A DNA stretch of 64,000 nucleotides from Cryomorpha sp963748925 (GCA_963748925.1 CAVVKG010000007.1:124001-188000); one strand, 5' to 3'. Shown: positions 1 to 10,384, counted from the stretch's first letter. A program made the numbers and translations. The notes: generated from the sequence alone by a model not told the origin.

Positions 1-87
1 TGTTTCAGTTTTGGCGCCTTCACCTCCACCGCATGAGGTAAGTGCAAGAAACGATGCAATAGCGATAATACCTGTTTTAATATACAT
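1..87 (-). CDS. Lipoprotein, N-terminal fragment (cut by window edge)
   Basis: Only the first 29 codons are in the window. They encode a Lys-containing start, a hydrophobic stretch (GIIAIASFLAL) and a lipobox LTSC followed by a Gly-rich linker (GGGEG). That is a type II signal peptide with the lipidated Cys at residue 19, and the glycine spacer is common in Bacteroidota surface lipoproteins. The ATG is at 85-87. The rest of the gene lies beyond base 1, so no function can be given. Confidence 0.75.
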   Translation of the reverse strand, partial: MYIKTGIIAIASFLALTSCGGGEGAKTET

Positions 88-212
88 AATTGAATTTTTT
101 AAATTTTTAATCTGGTTAATTAAGTTTATTTAAGCTGACTACTTAAATGTCAACTGTTTTCAGTTTAATTCAAACAAGTTAACAATTGGAGCCGAAAAAT
201 GTTTTATAAATA

Positions 213-239
213 AAAAAGGGCACGATTGTACCCTTTTAA
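213..239 (-). terminator. Intrinsic terminator downstream of tpx
   Basis: AAAAGGG at 214-220 pairs with CCCTTTT at 231-237 around a 10-base loop, and the T-rich side follows when read on the minus strand. It lies 24 bases past the tpx stop codon, where the purL-tpx transcript would end. The A/T-rich flanks mean it could act in both directions. Confidence 0.6.
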
Positions 240-262
240 ATTTAATAGAACTGGATTAACAC

Positions 263-766
263 TTAAATGCTATCCACCTGTTTAAGAATCTTGTCATAAT
301 CAGGCTCTTCAGTAACATCACCAACAAGCTCAGTATACTTGATATTATTTTCTCCATCAAGCACAAAAACAGCTCTGGAGCTTAATCCTTTCATCGGCCC
401 GTCAGTCATCTCTGTATTATACAGGCTGGTAAAATTGCCTCTAAAGTCAGACCCGACATGAATATTTTCAATTCCTTCTGCTGCACAAAAGCGTTTCATG
501 GCAAAAGGTAAATCTTTGGAAACCACGAGCCCAATTACATCTGACCGTTTTGAAAGCTCAGAATTGAAGCGTTTGGTTTCCATCTGGCAAACGCCTGTAT
601 CGAGACTTGGAAGAGCAATAAGTACTTTTTTCTTACTACCAAGACCGCTGAGGGTTCCTTCACTCAAATCTTCTTTCACGTAGGTAAAATCAGGAGCTTT
701 AGAACCTGCCTGTGGCAGATCTCCTTTAAGGTGTACCTCGCTTCCTTTAAATTTTGTTGAATTCAT
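263..766 (-). CDS. tpx: Thiol peroxidase (atypical 2-Cys peroxiredoxin)
   Basis: The 167-residue protein is a full-length Tpx of the peroxiredoxin family. It reduces hydrogen peroxide and alkyl hydroperoxides with thioredoxin as electron donor, in the cytoplasm. The peroxidatic Cys60 lies in PSLDTGVC and the resolving Cys94 in KRFCAAEG, the spacing seen in known Tpx proteins. The Thr of the catalytic TxxC motif is residue 57. The gene starts 20 bases after the stop of purL on the same strand and a terminator follows it, so the two are probably co-transcribed. No functional link between the two is obvious. Confidence 0.95.
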   Translation of the reverse strand: MNSTKFKGSEVHLKGDLPQAGSKAPDFTYVKEDLSEGTLSGLGSKKKVLIALPSLDTGVCQMETKRFNSELSKRSDVIGLVVSKDLPFAMKRFCAAEGIENIHVGSDFRGNFTSLYNTEMTDGPMKGLSSRAVFVLDGENNIKYTELVGDVTEEPDYDKILKQVDSI

Positions 767-786
767 GTGTTTCTATTTTAAACTAG

Positions 787-3042
787 TTATATATCACTAA
801 CAGCCGAATCCATTTTTCGTTCGATAGCATGGTTATAAATTTTTGCAGCATCATCTATAAAACCAAAATGCTGGTCATCGAAAACCATTTTGCCGCGAGT
901 TACGTGTCCGAGAAGTGAAAAAGGAACCTTAAGCCTCTGAAGTTCTTCAATAATTTCTTCTTCAAAGCTACCGTTCAATGCCACCAATATTCGGCCCTGA
1001 GCCTCACCAAACAAGAAAGAATCTTCTCTAACCGCCGCATCGCCGGTAATATCGAAGCCCAGTCCGCGTGGAAGTCCCATTTCGACAAGAGTCGTGTATA
1101 AGCCTCCATCCGAAATATCGTGCGCAGCATTTATAAGTTGCTTTTCAATCAAGGTTCTTACCGCCTTTTGAACCACAAACTCCTCATCCAGATTGAAATA
1201 AGGTGCCGGGCTATTCTTTACACCGGCAATTTTAACCAGGTATTCTGACGAAGAAATATCGTCTCGCGACTCGCCAAGCAAGAAAATCAAGTCGCCTTTT
1301 TCTTTAAAATCAAGGCTCATCGTTTTCTTCTTGTCTTTTATTACGCCGATCATTCCAATAGTTGGAGTTGGAAATACAGGAACAGCATTTTTTCCGTCAA
1401 TCACCGTTTGATTGTAAAAACTTACGTTTCCGCCTGTAACCGGTGTTTTAAACTTGAGGCAGGCTTCGCTCATTCCTTTTATAGCCATTACAAACTGCCA
1501 GTAAACTTCCGGATTATATGGATTGCCAAAGTTCAGGCAATTGGTAATTGCCGATGGCTCACCACCTGTACAGCTAATATTTCGTGCCGCTTCCGCAACA
1601 GCTATGGCCGTACCCGTTTTAGGATCGGCATGAACATAGCGTGCATTGCAATCTACTGTCATCGCCAGAGCGCTATCGTTGTCTTTAATATTGGCTACTC
1701 CGGCATCTGATGGTGCGTTTGTACTCATGTTTCGCGTACCCACCATAGTATCGTACTGCTCGTAAACCCACCGCTTGGAGGCGATATTTGGTTCAGCAAG
1801 TAATTTCATTCCAATCTCAGCCAGGTTTGTAGGTTCTGGTACAGAGTTGATATCAAATTTTTGGCTTTCGGCAAAATAAGCAGGCTCCTTATACTCTCTA
1901 TCGTAAACCGGAGCGCCGCCACCTAAAACCAAATCGTGTGCAGGGACATTCGCCACCAGCTCACCATTCATATAATATTCAAGCTGCCCGCCTTCGGTAA
2001 CTTCCCCGATCTGAACAGCATTTAAATCCCATTTATCAAAAATACCTTCTACTATTTTTTCTTTTCCTTTTTTCACGACTACGAGCATACGCTCCTGCGA
2101 TTCTGAAAGGAGAATTTCAAATGGCAGCATTCCTTCCTGACGGGTAGGCACCTTATCAAGGTCAATACGCATTCCAAAACCTTCGGTGGCACTCATCTCA
2201 CTTGTAGAACAAGTTATTCCTGCTGCTCCCATATCCTGCATGCCAATTATTGCGTCGGTCTTAGCCAATTCAAGACTGGCTTCGAGAAGCAATTTTTCCT
2301 GAAAAGGATCCCCAACCTGCACGGATGGCAAATCATCTGCAGATTCTTCTGTAATATCTTTTGATGCAAATGAAGCACCATTGATTCCGTCTTTACCTGT
2401 AGCTGAACCTACTATATAAACCGGGTTACCTACACCACTAGATGTAGCCGAGATCATATCATCAGCATGCATAATTCCAACACTCATGGCATTGACAAGC
2501 GGATTTGACTGGTAACATTCATCAAAGAAAACTTCTCCACCCAAAACCGGAATTCCAAAGGCATTGCCATAATCTCCAATACCCTTAACAACACCGCGCA
2601 ACAACCATTTGGTGTGATCTGTATCTATAGATCCAAACCGAAGCGAATTTAGTTGAGCAATAGGCCTTGCTCCCATGGTGAAAATATCACGGTTTATACC
2701 GCCCACACCCGTCGCCGCACCTTGGTAAGGCTCTATGGCCGATGGGTGATTGTGCGATTCAATTTTAAATGCACAGGCTACTCCATTGCCAATGTCAACC
2801 AGGCCGGCATTTTCTTTTCCCGCTTCAACCAAAAGGTGCGGACCTTCTTTGGGAAGCGTCTTCAACCATTTAATCGAATTCTTGTAAGAACAGTGCTCAG
2901 ACCACATGATAGAAAAGATACTAAGCTCAGTAAAATTCGGCGTCCGGCCGAGCACCTCCTTTATCTTATCAAATTCCTCCGGCAGTAATCCCAAATCTTT
3001 GGCTTGTGCTAATGTTGCAACTTCTTTTGTAAGCGTATCCAT
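787..3042 (-). CDS. purL: Phosphoribosylformylglycinamidine synthase subunit PurL
   Basis: At 751 residues this matches the small PurL of the PurSQL complex, which converts FGAR to FGAM with ATP and ammonia from PurQ in de novo purine synthesis. The N-terminal SEHCSYKNS motif carries the catalytic His, followed by PHLLVEAGKENAGLVDIG. Two AIR-synthase-type halves are recognisable, with glycine-rich GGVGGINRD and GGNVSFYNQ segments. The first 25 or so residues (EVATLAQAKDLGLLPEEF) are the usual linker. The ATG at 3042 is preceded by a TAnnTTTG promoter box. purS and purQ are not in the window, so the genes are scattered in this genome. Confidence 0.96.
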   Translation of the reverse strand: MDTLTKEVATLAQAKDLGLLPEEFDKIKEVLGRTPNFTELSIFSIMWSEHCSYKNSIKWLKTLPKEGPHLLVEAGKENAGLVDIGNGVACAFKIESHNHPSAIEPYQGAATGVGGINRDIFTMGARPIAQLNSLRFGSIDTDHTKWLLRGVVKGIGDYGNAFGIPVLGGEVFFDECYQSNPLVNAMSVGIMHADDMISATSSGVGNPVYIVGSATGKDGINGASFASKDITEESADDLPSVQVGDPFQEKLLLEASLELAKTDAIIGMQDMGAAGITCSTSEMSATEGFGMRIDLDKVPTRQEGMLPFEILLSESQERMLVVVKKGKEKIVEGIFDKWDLNAVQIGEVTEGGQLEYYMNGELVANVPAHDLVLGGGAPVYDREYKEPAYFAESQKFDINSVPEPTNLAEIGMKLLAEPNIASKRWVYEQYDTMVGTRNMSTNAPSDAGVANIKDNDSALAMTVDCNARYVHADPKTGTAIAVAEAARNISCTGGEPSAITNCLNFGNPYNPEVYWQFVMAIKGMSEACLKFKTPVTGGNVSFYNQTVIDGKNAVPVFPTPTIGMIGVIKDKKKTMSLDFKEKGDLIFLLGESRDDISSSEYLVKIAGVKNSPAPYFNLDEEFVVQKAVRTLIEKQLINAAHDISDGGLYTTLVEMGLPRGLGFDITGDAAVREDSFLFGEAQGRILVALNGSFEEEIIEELQRLKVPFSLLGHVTRGKMVFDDQHFGFIDDAAKIYNHAIERKMDSAVSDI

Positions 3043-3074
3043 TTATATCGTGTTGTTGTGGTAATTAAGGAGTG

Positions 3075-3082
3075 CAAAAATA
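3075..3082 (-). promoter_or_regulatory. Bacteroidota -7 box upstream of purL
   Basis: Read on the minus strand, this is TATTTTTG, a full match to the Bacteroidota sigma consensus TAnnTTTG. It lies 33 bases before the purL start. No convincing TTTG -33 element is visible at the usual 19-base spacing, so the call rests on the -7 box and position. Confidence 0.45.
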
Positions 3083-3304
3083 ACGAATTAAATGGGGAAA
3101 CCCGTCCTTGATTGGAAGCTTTTCTCATTGGCTCCTCTTCCTCATCAAACCATATAACGGCATCGGCGATTCTCAGTTTTTCGAATCATTGTTGTTTCTT
3201 TGAGGCACAATGAAAAAATTGGATAATCAAGAATCATTTGTAAACACAAAAAGTTGCTGTAACCGAAGGTTGTAGTCTTTTTCTAATTAAAACCGTTTAG
3301 AGCA

Positions 3305-4624
3305 GTGTACCTATTTTTGTTTGTAACCTATGTAGTCGTTTTCTGTGGTCTTATTTATTACTGGAAGTTTTTTGATGTAAAAGGAGTAAGCAGAAAGTAT
3401 CTCATAGCCGTATTTCTTCTCAAACTCGTGGCCGGGTATATGATCGCCCAGCTTTATACAGACCATTATACCAATAGAAGAACGGGCGATGCCTTCAGGT
3501 TTTATGACGATGCCTCGCTCATGTATGCTAGTATCGATGAAAGTCCGGCTGCATATTTCAAGCTTATGACGGGAATAGGCATTGAAAATGACCCGGTGGC
3601 AATGAAGTACTATATGCGCATGACCCATCTGGAGCGTCATTTTTACAACGGGTTCCTAAATGATAATGCTACCATTATAAGGGTAAACGCAGGGGTAATG
3701 CTTTTTTCTTTGGGATATTATCATATCCACACCGCCTACTGGTGTTTCTTTGCAATGATAGGCCTTACGGCGATATTTAAGCTATGTGTTCAATACTTTC
3801 CGAGGAAGAAATGGGCCATGTTTTTTGCCGTCTACCTACTCCCAACCGTTTTCTTTTGGAGTTCAGGAGTACTGAAAGAAGCCTTATTTTTACTCGGCTT
3901 AGGAATATTTCTGCTCGGGTTTATGCGCTTTATCTATTCCGATTATTCGAAAGGCGATATTTTGAAAATAATATTCGGATTTCTGATATTGCTGGTGGCG
4001 AAAGGTTACGTTATACAATGTCTCGCACCGGCGATTGCGGGATTGTTGCTCGCAAGAATATTCAAAAGAAGGCGATTCTGGCTTTGGTTTAACCTCCCTC
4101 ACCTCCTTATCATTCCGCTTCTTTTTATAGGACCTTATATCAGTGATGGATTAAAAATATCTGAATTGATGAGCTTAAAGCAAACGGCTTTTTACAACGT
4201 TGCAGCCCAAAGCGATTCGGGTTCAACGATAGAAATTCCGGCTATTACCCAAACCCTGGATGTTTTGACAAATGCACCAACTGCCCTAGTAAATACCTAT
4301 TTAAGACCATGGCCCTGGCAATGGGATAAGCTTCTTTACATCCCGGCTGCTCTCGAAAACCTTTTATTGCTTTTTGCTTTGGCAATAATGGCCTGGAATT
4401 TTAGACGCCCTTATGGACTAAGTATTCCTATTTTAGCTTTTTCGGCTAGTTTTGTTCTTGTGCTTGGCGTCCTTACGGGAGAAGTAGTTCCTGTTTTGGG
4501 TGCTCTCGTTCGATACAAATTACCCTCGCTTATCTTTTTATTTGTACTCATTTTCGCACTTACAGACCACGTAAAATTGCAAAGACGGTTTCCGTTTCTG
4601 CGTAAATTACTAAGAAAACTATAA
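3305..4624 (+). CDS. Multi-pass membrane protein, possibly GT-C-like
   Basis: The 439-residue product has about ten hydrophobic segments. A soluble loop after the second (about residues 55-115) contains GDAFRFYDDASLMY, resembling the acidic loop motif of GT-C glycosyltransferases and related Bacteroidota polyprenol-linked sugar enzymes. It ends with a basic tail (LQRRFPFLRKLLRKL). The start is a GTG and no in-frame ATG precedes the first membrane segment. The downstream SDR gene begins 12 bases after the stop, so they may share a transcript. The glycosyltransferase idea is inference from topology and one motif. It could equally be a polymerase or flippase-like protein. Confidence 0.75.
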   Translation: MYLFLFVTYVVVFCGLIYYWKFFDVKGVSRKYLIAVFLLKLVAGYMIAQLYTDHYTNRRTGDAFRFYDDASLMYASIDESPAAYFKLMTGIGIENDPVAMKYYMRMTHLERHFYNGFLNDNATIIRVNAGVMLFSLGYYHIHTAYWCFFAMIGLTAIFKLCVQYFPRKKWAMFFAVYLLPTVFFWSSGVLKEALFLLGLGIFLLGFMRFIYSDYSKGDILKIIFGFLILLVAKGYVIQCLAPAIAGLLLARIFKRRRFWLWFNLPHLLIIPLLFIGPYISDGLKISELMSLKQTAFYNVAAQSDSGSTIEIPAITQTLDVLTNAPTALVNTYLRPWPWQWDKLLYIPAALENLLLLFALAIMAWNFRRPYGLSIPILAFSASFVLVLGVLTGEVVPVLGALVRYKLPSLIFLFVLIFALTDHVKLQRRFPFLRKLLRKL

Positions 4625-4636
4625 TTGTAAATCACG

Positions 4637-5395
4637 ATGAAAACTGCATTAATTACTGGCGCATCTTCCGGGTTTGGCGAAGCCATAGCCACTGCATTTG
4701 CCCATAAGGGTTACCGACTTATCATTACCGGCCGCCGAAAGGAACGCCTGGAAGAGTTGAAACCTAAACTAATTGATCTTGGTGCTGAAGATGTTTTGGT
4801 TCTGGCGTTTGACCTTCAAAACAAACAATCTGTTAATGATGCCATTGATTCCCTTTCGGGAAATTGGAAAAATGTGGATGTTCTTATCAATAATGCCGGG
4901 CTTGCCGTTGGTAAATCTACCATCGAGCAGGGAGAAATTGACGACTGGGAGCGTATGATTGATACCAATGTAAAAGGCTTGCTGTATATGACACGTGCAC
5001 TTATTGCCACCCTAAAAAAATCAGATAATCCGCATATCGTAAACATCGGAAGCATCGCCGGTACAGAAGTTTACCCCGGCGGAAATGTGTATTGCGCTTC
5101 AAAACACGCTGTGAATGCCCTGAGCAAAGCTATGCGGATTGAGCTCCTCCCCCACGCTATTCGCGTAAGCCAGATAAGACCGGGCCTGGCAGAAACTGAA
5201 TTTTCAGTAGTGCGCTATAAAGGCGATGAATCTAAGGCAGCCGATGTATACAAAGGTTACGAGCCGCTACTGGCAAAAGATATAGCGAGAGCGGTTGAAT
5301 TTGTTATTGATCAGCCAAAACATGTTTGCATTAATGACCTTGAAATTACTCCTACAGCTCAGGCCAATGCCTACCTTATTGAAAAGAATAAGTAG
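4637..5395 (+). CDS. Short-chain dehydrogenase/reductase, YdfG-like
   Basis: A classical SDR of 252 residues. The nucleotide-binding TGASSGFG is at residues 7-14, NNAG follows in the middle, and the catalytic Ser (NIGSIAG) and YCASK (YxxxK) motifs are present. RRKER after beta-strand 2 suggests preference for NADP(H). Overall layout matches the YdfG group, NADP-dependent 3-hydroxy acid or serine dehydrogenases, but substrate cannot be read from sequence. It lies 12 bases downstream of the membrane-protein gene on the same strand. Confidence 0.88.
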   Translation: MKTALITGASSGFGEAIATAFAHKGYRLIITGRRKERLEELKPKLIDLGAEDVLVLAFDLQNKQSVNDAIDSLSGNWKNVDVLINNAGLAVGKSTIEQGEIDDWERMIDTNVKGLLYMTRALIATLKKSDNPHIVNIGSIAGTEVYPGGNVYCASKHAVNALSKAMRIELLPHAIRVSQIRPGLAETEFSVVRYKGDESKAADVYKGYEPLLAKDIARAVEFVIDQPKHVCINDLEITPTAQANAYLIEKNK

Positions 5396-5458
5396 AACAG
5401 ACCCTTCTTTTGTAATGAAGCGCAACTATATCTAGGTTCTAAATAGAAATTATACGAA

Positions 5459-7109
5459 ATGACGAGTTCTCCCAAACTTCAATCCTTATTCACTATACTG
5501 GTCATTAGTTTATTGGCTAGCAACTGCTATAAAACCGAAAAAGCCGATCTCGTTGTGCACAATGCAGTGATTTATTCGGTTGACGAAAATTTCACGACTT
5601 ACGCTGCGATGGCTATCCGCGATGGTGAAATAATAGAACTTGGAGCTGAGAGAGAAATAATGAATCGCTACGATGCAAAAGAAGTCGTAGACGCCCAAAA
5701 GCGATCCGTATTTCCGGGATTTTATGATGCCCATGCTCACTTTTTAGGAGCGGCTACAAATAAAGGTGAACTCAATTTATTTGAAACCGAGTCGAAAGAA
5801 GATATGATTGCTAGGGTCATTTCTTTTGCTTCCGCAAACAAAAGAAGCTGGATCGTGGGTCGCGGTTGGGATCAAAATACTTGGGCTAACAATCAATTTC
5901 CCGACAAGACAGAAATCGACAGCCTTTTTCCGGAGACTCCTGTTTATCTTATGCGAATTGACGGACACTCAGCACTGGTAAACCAGCGCGCACTTGATTT
6001 GGCAGGCATTACGGAAGCAACAGTGATTTCAGATGGAATCATAGAGAAAAATACGGATGGAAAACTCACAGGTATCGTTATCGACGGTGCATCAAAGCGA
6101 GTAGAGGACAAAATAAATCCATTGCCAAAAAAACTATTGTACAATCTCATTGCAGAAACTCAGAAGGAATGTTTTGAAGCTGGAGTAACTACAATTACTG
6201 ATGCCGGCCTTTCAGTCAAAGAAATACTATTTCTAGACAGCCTTCACAAATCGGGAGACTCTTAAGGTTGGAATTTACGCCATGCTTGAACCAGGCGACG
6301 GTGCTATTGAGTTTATGAAAAACGGTCCTTTTATTACCGACCGCCTTTCCGCCCGAAGTTTTAAGCTCTTTGCCGATGGAGCTTTGGGTTCACGGGGCGC
6401 TCTGCTTAAGGAACCTTATAGCGATCAGCCGGAAACATCCGGAGTTTACCTACTCAACGACTCTATTCTAAATATGTATGCCGACGCTTGTTATAAGTAC
6501 GGCTTTCAACTTTGCACACATTGTATCGGCGATTCAGCCAATGCACTAATTTTGGAAAAATATGCCAGCACACTGGGTGGAGTTACTGATTTACGTTGGC
6601 GCATAGAACACGCTCAGGTGGTAAGCGAGAGTGACAGGCATTATTTTTCAGATTACGCCATTATACCTTCTATGCAACCGGTAGCAGCAATTTCTGATAT
6701 GGGCTGGGCAATAGGGCGCTTAGGAGATGAGAGAATAAAAGGAGCATACAGCCTGAAATCACTTAAAAACCAACTCCGCTTTGTAGCGCTGGGAACCGAC
6801 TTTCCCGTCGATCAGCTATCTCCTGTCATGAACTTCTATGCAGCCGTTTTTCGGAAGAATAATGAGGGAGAACCTGAAGGTGGATATCAAATGAATGAAT
6901 CTCTCTCAAGAGAAGACGCCCTTCAAGGAATAACAATCTGGGCGGCATTGGCGAGTTTTGAAGAAAAGCGAAAAGGAACCCTTGAAAAAGGTAAACAAGC
7001 CGACTTTGTTATTCTGGATACTGATCTTATCAAAGCGCGTGAATCTGATATATTAAATGCTAAGGTCCTGGAAACTTATGTGTCAGGCCAAAAGCAGTAC
7101 TCGCGATAA
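5459..7109 (+). pseudogene. YtcJ-type amidohydrolase lipoprotein, frameshifted
   Basis: Two reading frames join into one amidohydrolase of the Amidohydro_3 (YtcJ) family, about 550 residues. The first part (5459-6265) has a signal peptide ending at SNC, suggesting a lipoprotein, and the metal-binding DAHAHF. The second (in frame from 6261, first ATG 6282) has HCIGDSANAL, RIEHAQVV and GTDFPVD, the remaining metal ligands. The frames meet at GACTCTTAAG: reading GAC then CTT AAG restores LKVGIYAML, so one base is extra near 6260. All catalytic residues survive, so this is either a very recent pseudogene or a sequence error. Metal-dependent hydrolysis of an amide or cyclic amide is the family activity; the substrate is unknown. 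Confidence 0.85.
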
Positions 7110-7397
7110 ATAATGCCTGATCCCAAATCATGAGGGGAATTTTTCTTGAAAATAAATGGTGAGAACCTATTCTGTTTATCGGAAATATATAGCTGTATAT
7201 CAACAAGAATAGAAACATCTTGTGTTCGGTAAAATCATTCTGATTTTCTTACATACACATTTTTGGTCAAAAAAATGATTATCGATTATTTGGAAAACCG
7301 AGGCTGATTACTTCGATTAGATCGCTAAAAAATCATATTTATTCGGCCTACATTTAAAATATTCCTAATTTGGTGCACCAATATATATACAGATTTA

Positions 7398-9170
7398 ATG
7401 GAACTACTGGCAGAAAAAACAAGACTTTTTGATTTTTATACTTTTCAGCAAAAGCATTTTCCTAAAGAAGATTCTTTGGCCGGAAAGGTGAATGGGAAAT
7501 GGGAAAAATACAGTACCGCCGAAGTTCTTGATCTGGCTAATAAATTGAGCACCGGCTTATTGAAATTAGGAATTCAACCGGGCGATAAGGTTGCAATCAT
7601 TTCAAACAACCGTCCTGAATGGATAATTACCGATCTTGCCATTTTGCAAATCGGTGCAGTAAATGTTCCGATCTACCCCACAATCTCTGACAAAGATTAC
7701 GAGTTTATATTTAATGACTCTGAGGTAAAAATTACTTTCGTTTCAGATTCAGAAATTCTTGAAAAAGTGAGATCTGCGCAAAACAGCAGCCCTGCTATGA
7801 AGGCGGTTTTTACATTTGATAAAATTGAGGGTGAAACGCATTGGAGCAACATATGTAATGACGCCTCGGACATCGATCGTATTGAGAAGATAAAAGCGGG
7901 AATCAAGGCTTCTGAGCTCGCCACACTTATTTATACTTCCGGAACTACCGGCACCCCGAAGGGGGTTATGCTCTCGCACAACAACATTGCGAGCAACGCC
8001 ATAGCCAGTAAGGAGCGCCTTCCGGTAAACGAAGATGCCCGAGGTGTGAGTTTTCTTCCACTTTGCCACGTCTACGAGCGAATGCTGAGTTACTTATATG
8101 TATACACTGGGGTATCGCTTTACTTTGCCGAATCGCTTGAGACCATAGGGGCCGATATTAAAGACGTGGAACCTGAGGTTTTTACTGCAGTACCCCGACT
8201 TTTAGAAAAAGTATATGACAAAATTGTAGCCAAAGGTTCCGAACTTTCGGGAATTAAAAAGAAACTTTTCTTTTGGGCAGTGAGCGTTGCCGAGAAATAC
8301 GAACCCTACGCGGGCAATGGTCCTATTTTTGAATTTAAATTGAAAATAGCCCGAAAGCTTATTTTCACAAAATGGCAGGATGCACTGGGCGGCCAGGTAA
8401 AAGCCATAGCCAGTGGTAGTGCCTCACTAAATCCGCGGTTAGCTCGAATTTTCAATGCGGCAGGTTTGCCGGTTTTGGAAGGCTATGGCCTTACCGAAAC
8501 ATCGCCTGTTGTGAGCGTAAATGAGGTTAACAATAATGGTATGAGAATTGGCACTACAGGCAGGCCGATAAAAGATGTACAGGTAAAAATCGCAGAAGAC
8601 GGCGAGATTCTCGTTAAAGGACCTAATGTTATGATGGGCTATTACAAGCGCCCCGATTTGACGGATGAAGTTATAGACAAAGATGGATGGTTTCACACCG
8701 GTGATATTGGCGAACTGGTTGAAGGGCAGTTTTTGAAAATTACCGATAGAAAAAAGGAAATCTTTAAGACATCTGGTGGCAAATATGTGGCACCTCAGAT
8801 AATGGAAAACCAATTTAAGGAGAGTCGTTTTATAGAGCAGCTAATGGTTATCGGCGAAAATCGCAAACATCCAGCGGCCTTAATCGTGCCTAACTATGAA
8901 TTCTTAAAGGAGTGGTGCCGCAAGAAAGGCTACAACTGTGGCTCAAATGAAGAAATGATTAATAATGAAAAAGTGCTCGACCGTTTTCAAAAAGAAATAG
9001 ATGAGAAGAACGCTGCTTTCGGCAAATGGGAGCAGATAAAACGATTTAAATTATTGCCAAAAGAATTTACCGTTGAAGGTGGGGAACTGACTCCAACGCT
9101 GAAGCTTAAGAGAAAGAATATTCTTTCAAAGTATGCCAGTCTTATTGATGAGATTTATCCGCAGGTGTGA
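7398..9170 (+). CDS. Long-chain fatty acid-CoA ligase (AMP-forming)
   Basis: A 590-residue acyl-adenylate-forming enzyme. The P-loop-like YTSGTTGTPKGVM is at about residues 177-190, EGYGLTETSP is the A5 motif, and GWFHTGDIGE and DRKKEIFKTSGGKYV are the hinge and catalytic-Lys regions. The length and the long C-terminal domain match the long-chain acyl-CoA synthetases of Bacteroidota (FadD15/FAA1-like group). It activates free fatty acids to acyl-CoA for beta-oxidation or lipid synthesis, probably at the inner membrane face. It stands alone with a strong terminator 30 bases after the stop codon. Confidence 0.93.
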   Translation: MELLAEKTRLFDFYTFQQKHFPKEDSLAGKVNGKWEKYSTAEVLDLANKLSTGLLKLGIQPGDKVAIISNNRPEWIITDLAILQIGAVNVPIYPTISDKDYEFIFNDSEVKITFVSDSEILEKVRSAQNSSPAMKAVFTFDKIEGETHWSNICNDASDIDRIEKIKAGIKASELATLIYTSGTTGTPKGVMLSHNNIASNAIASKERLPVNEDARGVSFLPLCHVYERMLSYLYVYTGVSLYFAESLETIGADIKDVEPEVFTAVPRLLEKVYDKIVAKGSELSGIKKKLFFWAVSVAEKYEPYAGNGPIFEFKLKIARKLIFTKWQDALGGQVKAIASGSASLNPRLARIFNAAGLPVLEGYGLTETSPVVSVNEVNNNGMRIGTTGRPIKDVQVKIAEDGEILVKGPNVMMGYYKRPDLTDEVIDKDGWFHTGDIGELVEGQFLKITDRKKEIFKTSGGKYVAPQIMENQFKESRFIEQLMVIGENRKHPAALIVPNYEFLKEWCRKKGYNCGSNEEMINNEKVLDRFQKEIDEKNAAFGKWEQIKRFKLLPKEFTVEGGELTPTLKLKRKNILSKYASLIDEIYPQV

Positions 9171-9200
9171 TAGAATCCTAAAGATTGATAACAAGAACTT

Positions 9201-9235
9201 AAAGCCCCACCAAAATTTTGGTGGGGCTTTTTTTT
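9201..9235 (+). terminator. Strong intrinsic terminator after the acyl-CoA ligase
   Basis: AAAGCCCCACC (9201-9211) pairs perfectly with GGTGGGGCTTT (9220-9230) around the loop AAAATTTT, followed by a run of T to 9235. This is a textbook Rho-independent terminator and closes the transcription unit beginning at 7398. Confidence 0.93.
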
Positions 9236-9509
9236 AATCCTAAAATTGTTTTGAAGAGATATTCCTAGCCGCGTGGTGACTGCAGTCTTAAAAGTACTCT
9301 TGAGACCTTAGCTGCCTTTAGACCTGATTCCGCAACAATGGAAAGTTCGACAACTACTTAAGTTTTGGTTGAATAGATTGATTGATTACTTCAGTTTAGC
9401 ACCGAAATTTCAGAGGACAAGGTAAAGCGGTCAAATCATACCGACAATAGCCCTTTATAGTCAATTTATAGAATGTATTAAGTGCAGGAAGGAGAAGTTC
9501 TACCTTTTT

Positions 9510-10274
9510 TCAAATCCATAAATTCTCGAGGGCTTTCGCCAGTAATCCAGTACTGCCCGCTACTTCTGTCTTGCGCAACATATTTTTTCGATGATTCTTG
9601 ACCGTGTGGACGCTAAGACTTAATTCAATTGCAATTTCCTTGCTGGCCAGGCCTTTACTGATTAAGCGTAAAACCTCAAGCTCTCTTTTCGAAAGTGGAT
9701 TGGGAAGTAAGGGTTCGTCATTTGAACTTTTGTAGTTGAGGAAAGATGGCTCTCCGTCCATTCCTAAAAACGACAAGCTAATTACATTCGATTTCTTTAA
9801 ATAACCGATATCGGTGAAAACAGCAATAGTGCGTAAAACAGCACCGGAATCGTCGCTTTGGATGGTTACCACCTGCTGCATAAGCCTCTTGTAAACACCC
9901 TTATCGGTGAGTACTCTGTAGTCGTATCTCACCTTATATTTATAAACCTGCTCAGGTAAAAGTTTTCTGAAAAACTCTCCCACCAACTCCTCATTCTCCA
10001 GGAAAACGGGTAAGTCGTCAGGGTGAATTATCTCTAAAAGATGGTGAACGGTGAATATCTCAGAATTATATCCTAACACATCGTATACCCTGGGATCACA
10101 ATATTCAATCTTCGACTCGGCTACATTAAAAATCACAAAAAAATAATCACCGATTTGAAAGATATCTAGCATCTTTTTGAAGACATCAATATCTTGCTTA
10201 AAAGGTGCCGGCTTCTTGTATTTGGCAATTTTTTTCCAGGCCCGAACAGCCTGGTCATAGACGAGTTTCTCCAT
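9510..10274 (-). CDS. PAS domain LuxR-family transcriptional regulator
   Basis: 254 residues. An N-terminal helical stretch leads into a PAS fold (about residues 35-160; the PAS_3-like signature VLGYNSEIF and IIHPDDLPVF is visible). A C-terminal LuxR/GerE helix-turn-helix follows (about 190-254; LSKRELEVLRLISKGLASKEIA and HTVKNHRKNM). There is no receiver domain or conserved phospho-acceptor Asp, so input is presumably a ligand or redox state sensed by PAS and not a kinase. It is flanked by convergent and same-strand unrelated genes, so its regulon cannot be inferred. Confidence 0.88.
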   Translation of the reverse strand: MEKLVYDQAVRAWKKIAKYKKPAPFKQDIDVFKKMLDIFQIGDYFFVIFNVAESKIEYCDPRVYDVLGYNSEIFTVHHLLEIIHPDDLPVFLENEELVGEFFRKLLPEQVYKYKVRYDYRVLTDKGVYKRLMQQVVTIQSDDSGAVLRTIAVFTDIGYLKKSNVISLSFLGMDGEPSFLNYKSSNDEPLLPNPLSKRELEVLRLISKGLASKEIAIELSLSVHTVKNHRKNMLRKTEVAGSTGLLAKALENLWI

Positions 10275-10384
10275 TAAGGGGAAGTTTTAAGTCTGGATTG
10301 GTTCTATTTAAGTTTAAATATATGAAAAGCAATTCTAAAACAGGGCTTTCGCTTAGAAACATGCTGATCTAATAAATAGCAATG

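Noticed and set aside
6254..6270. Programmed +1 frameshift (TCT TAA G) in the amidohydrolase
   Set aside because: It resembles the prfB logic only loosely; there is no stimulatory element, the family does not use frameshifting, and similar single-base breaks occur in unrelated genes of the window.
7110..7397. Possible small RNA or riboswitch upstream of the acyl-CoA ligase
   Set aside because: No stable hairpin or known motif; the sequence is simply A/T-rich.
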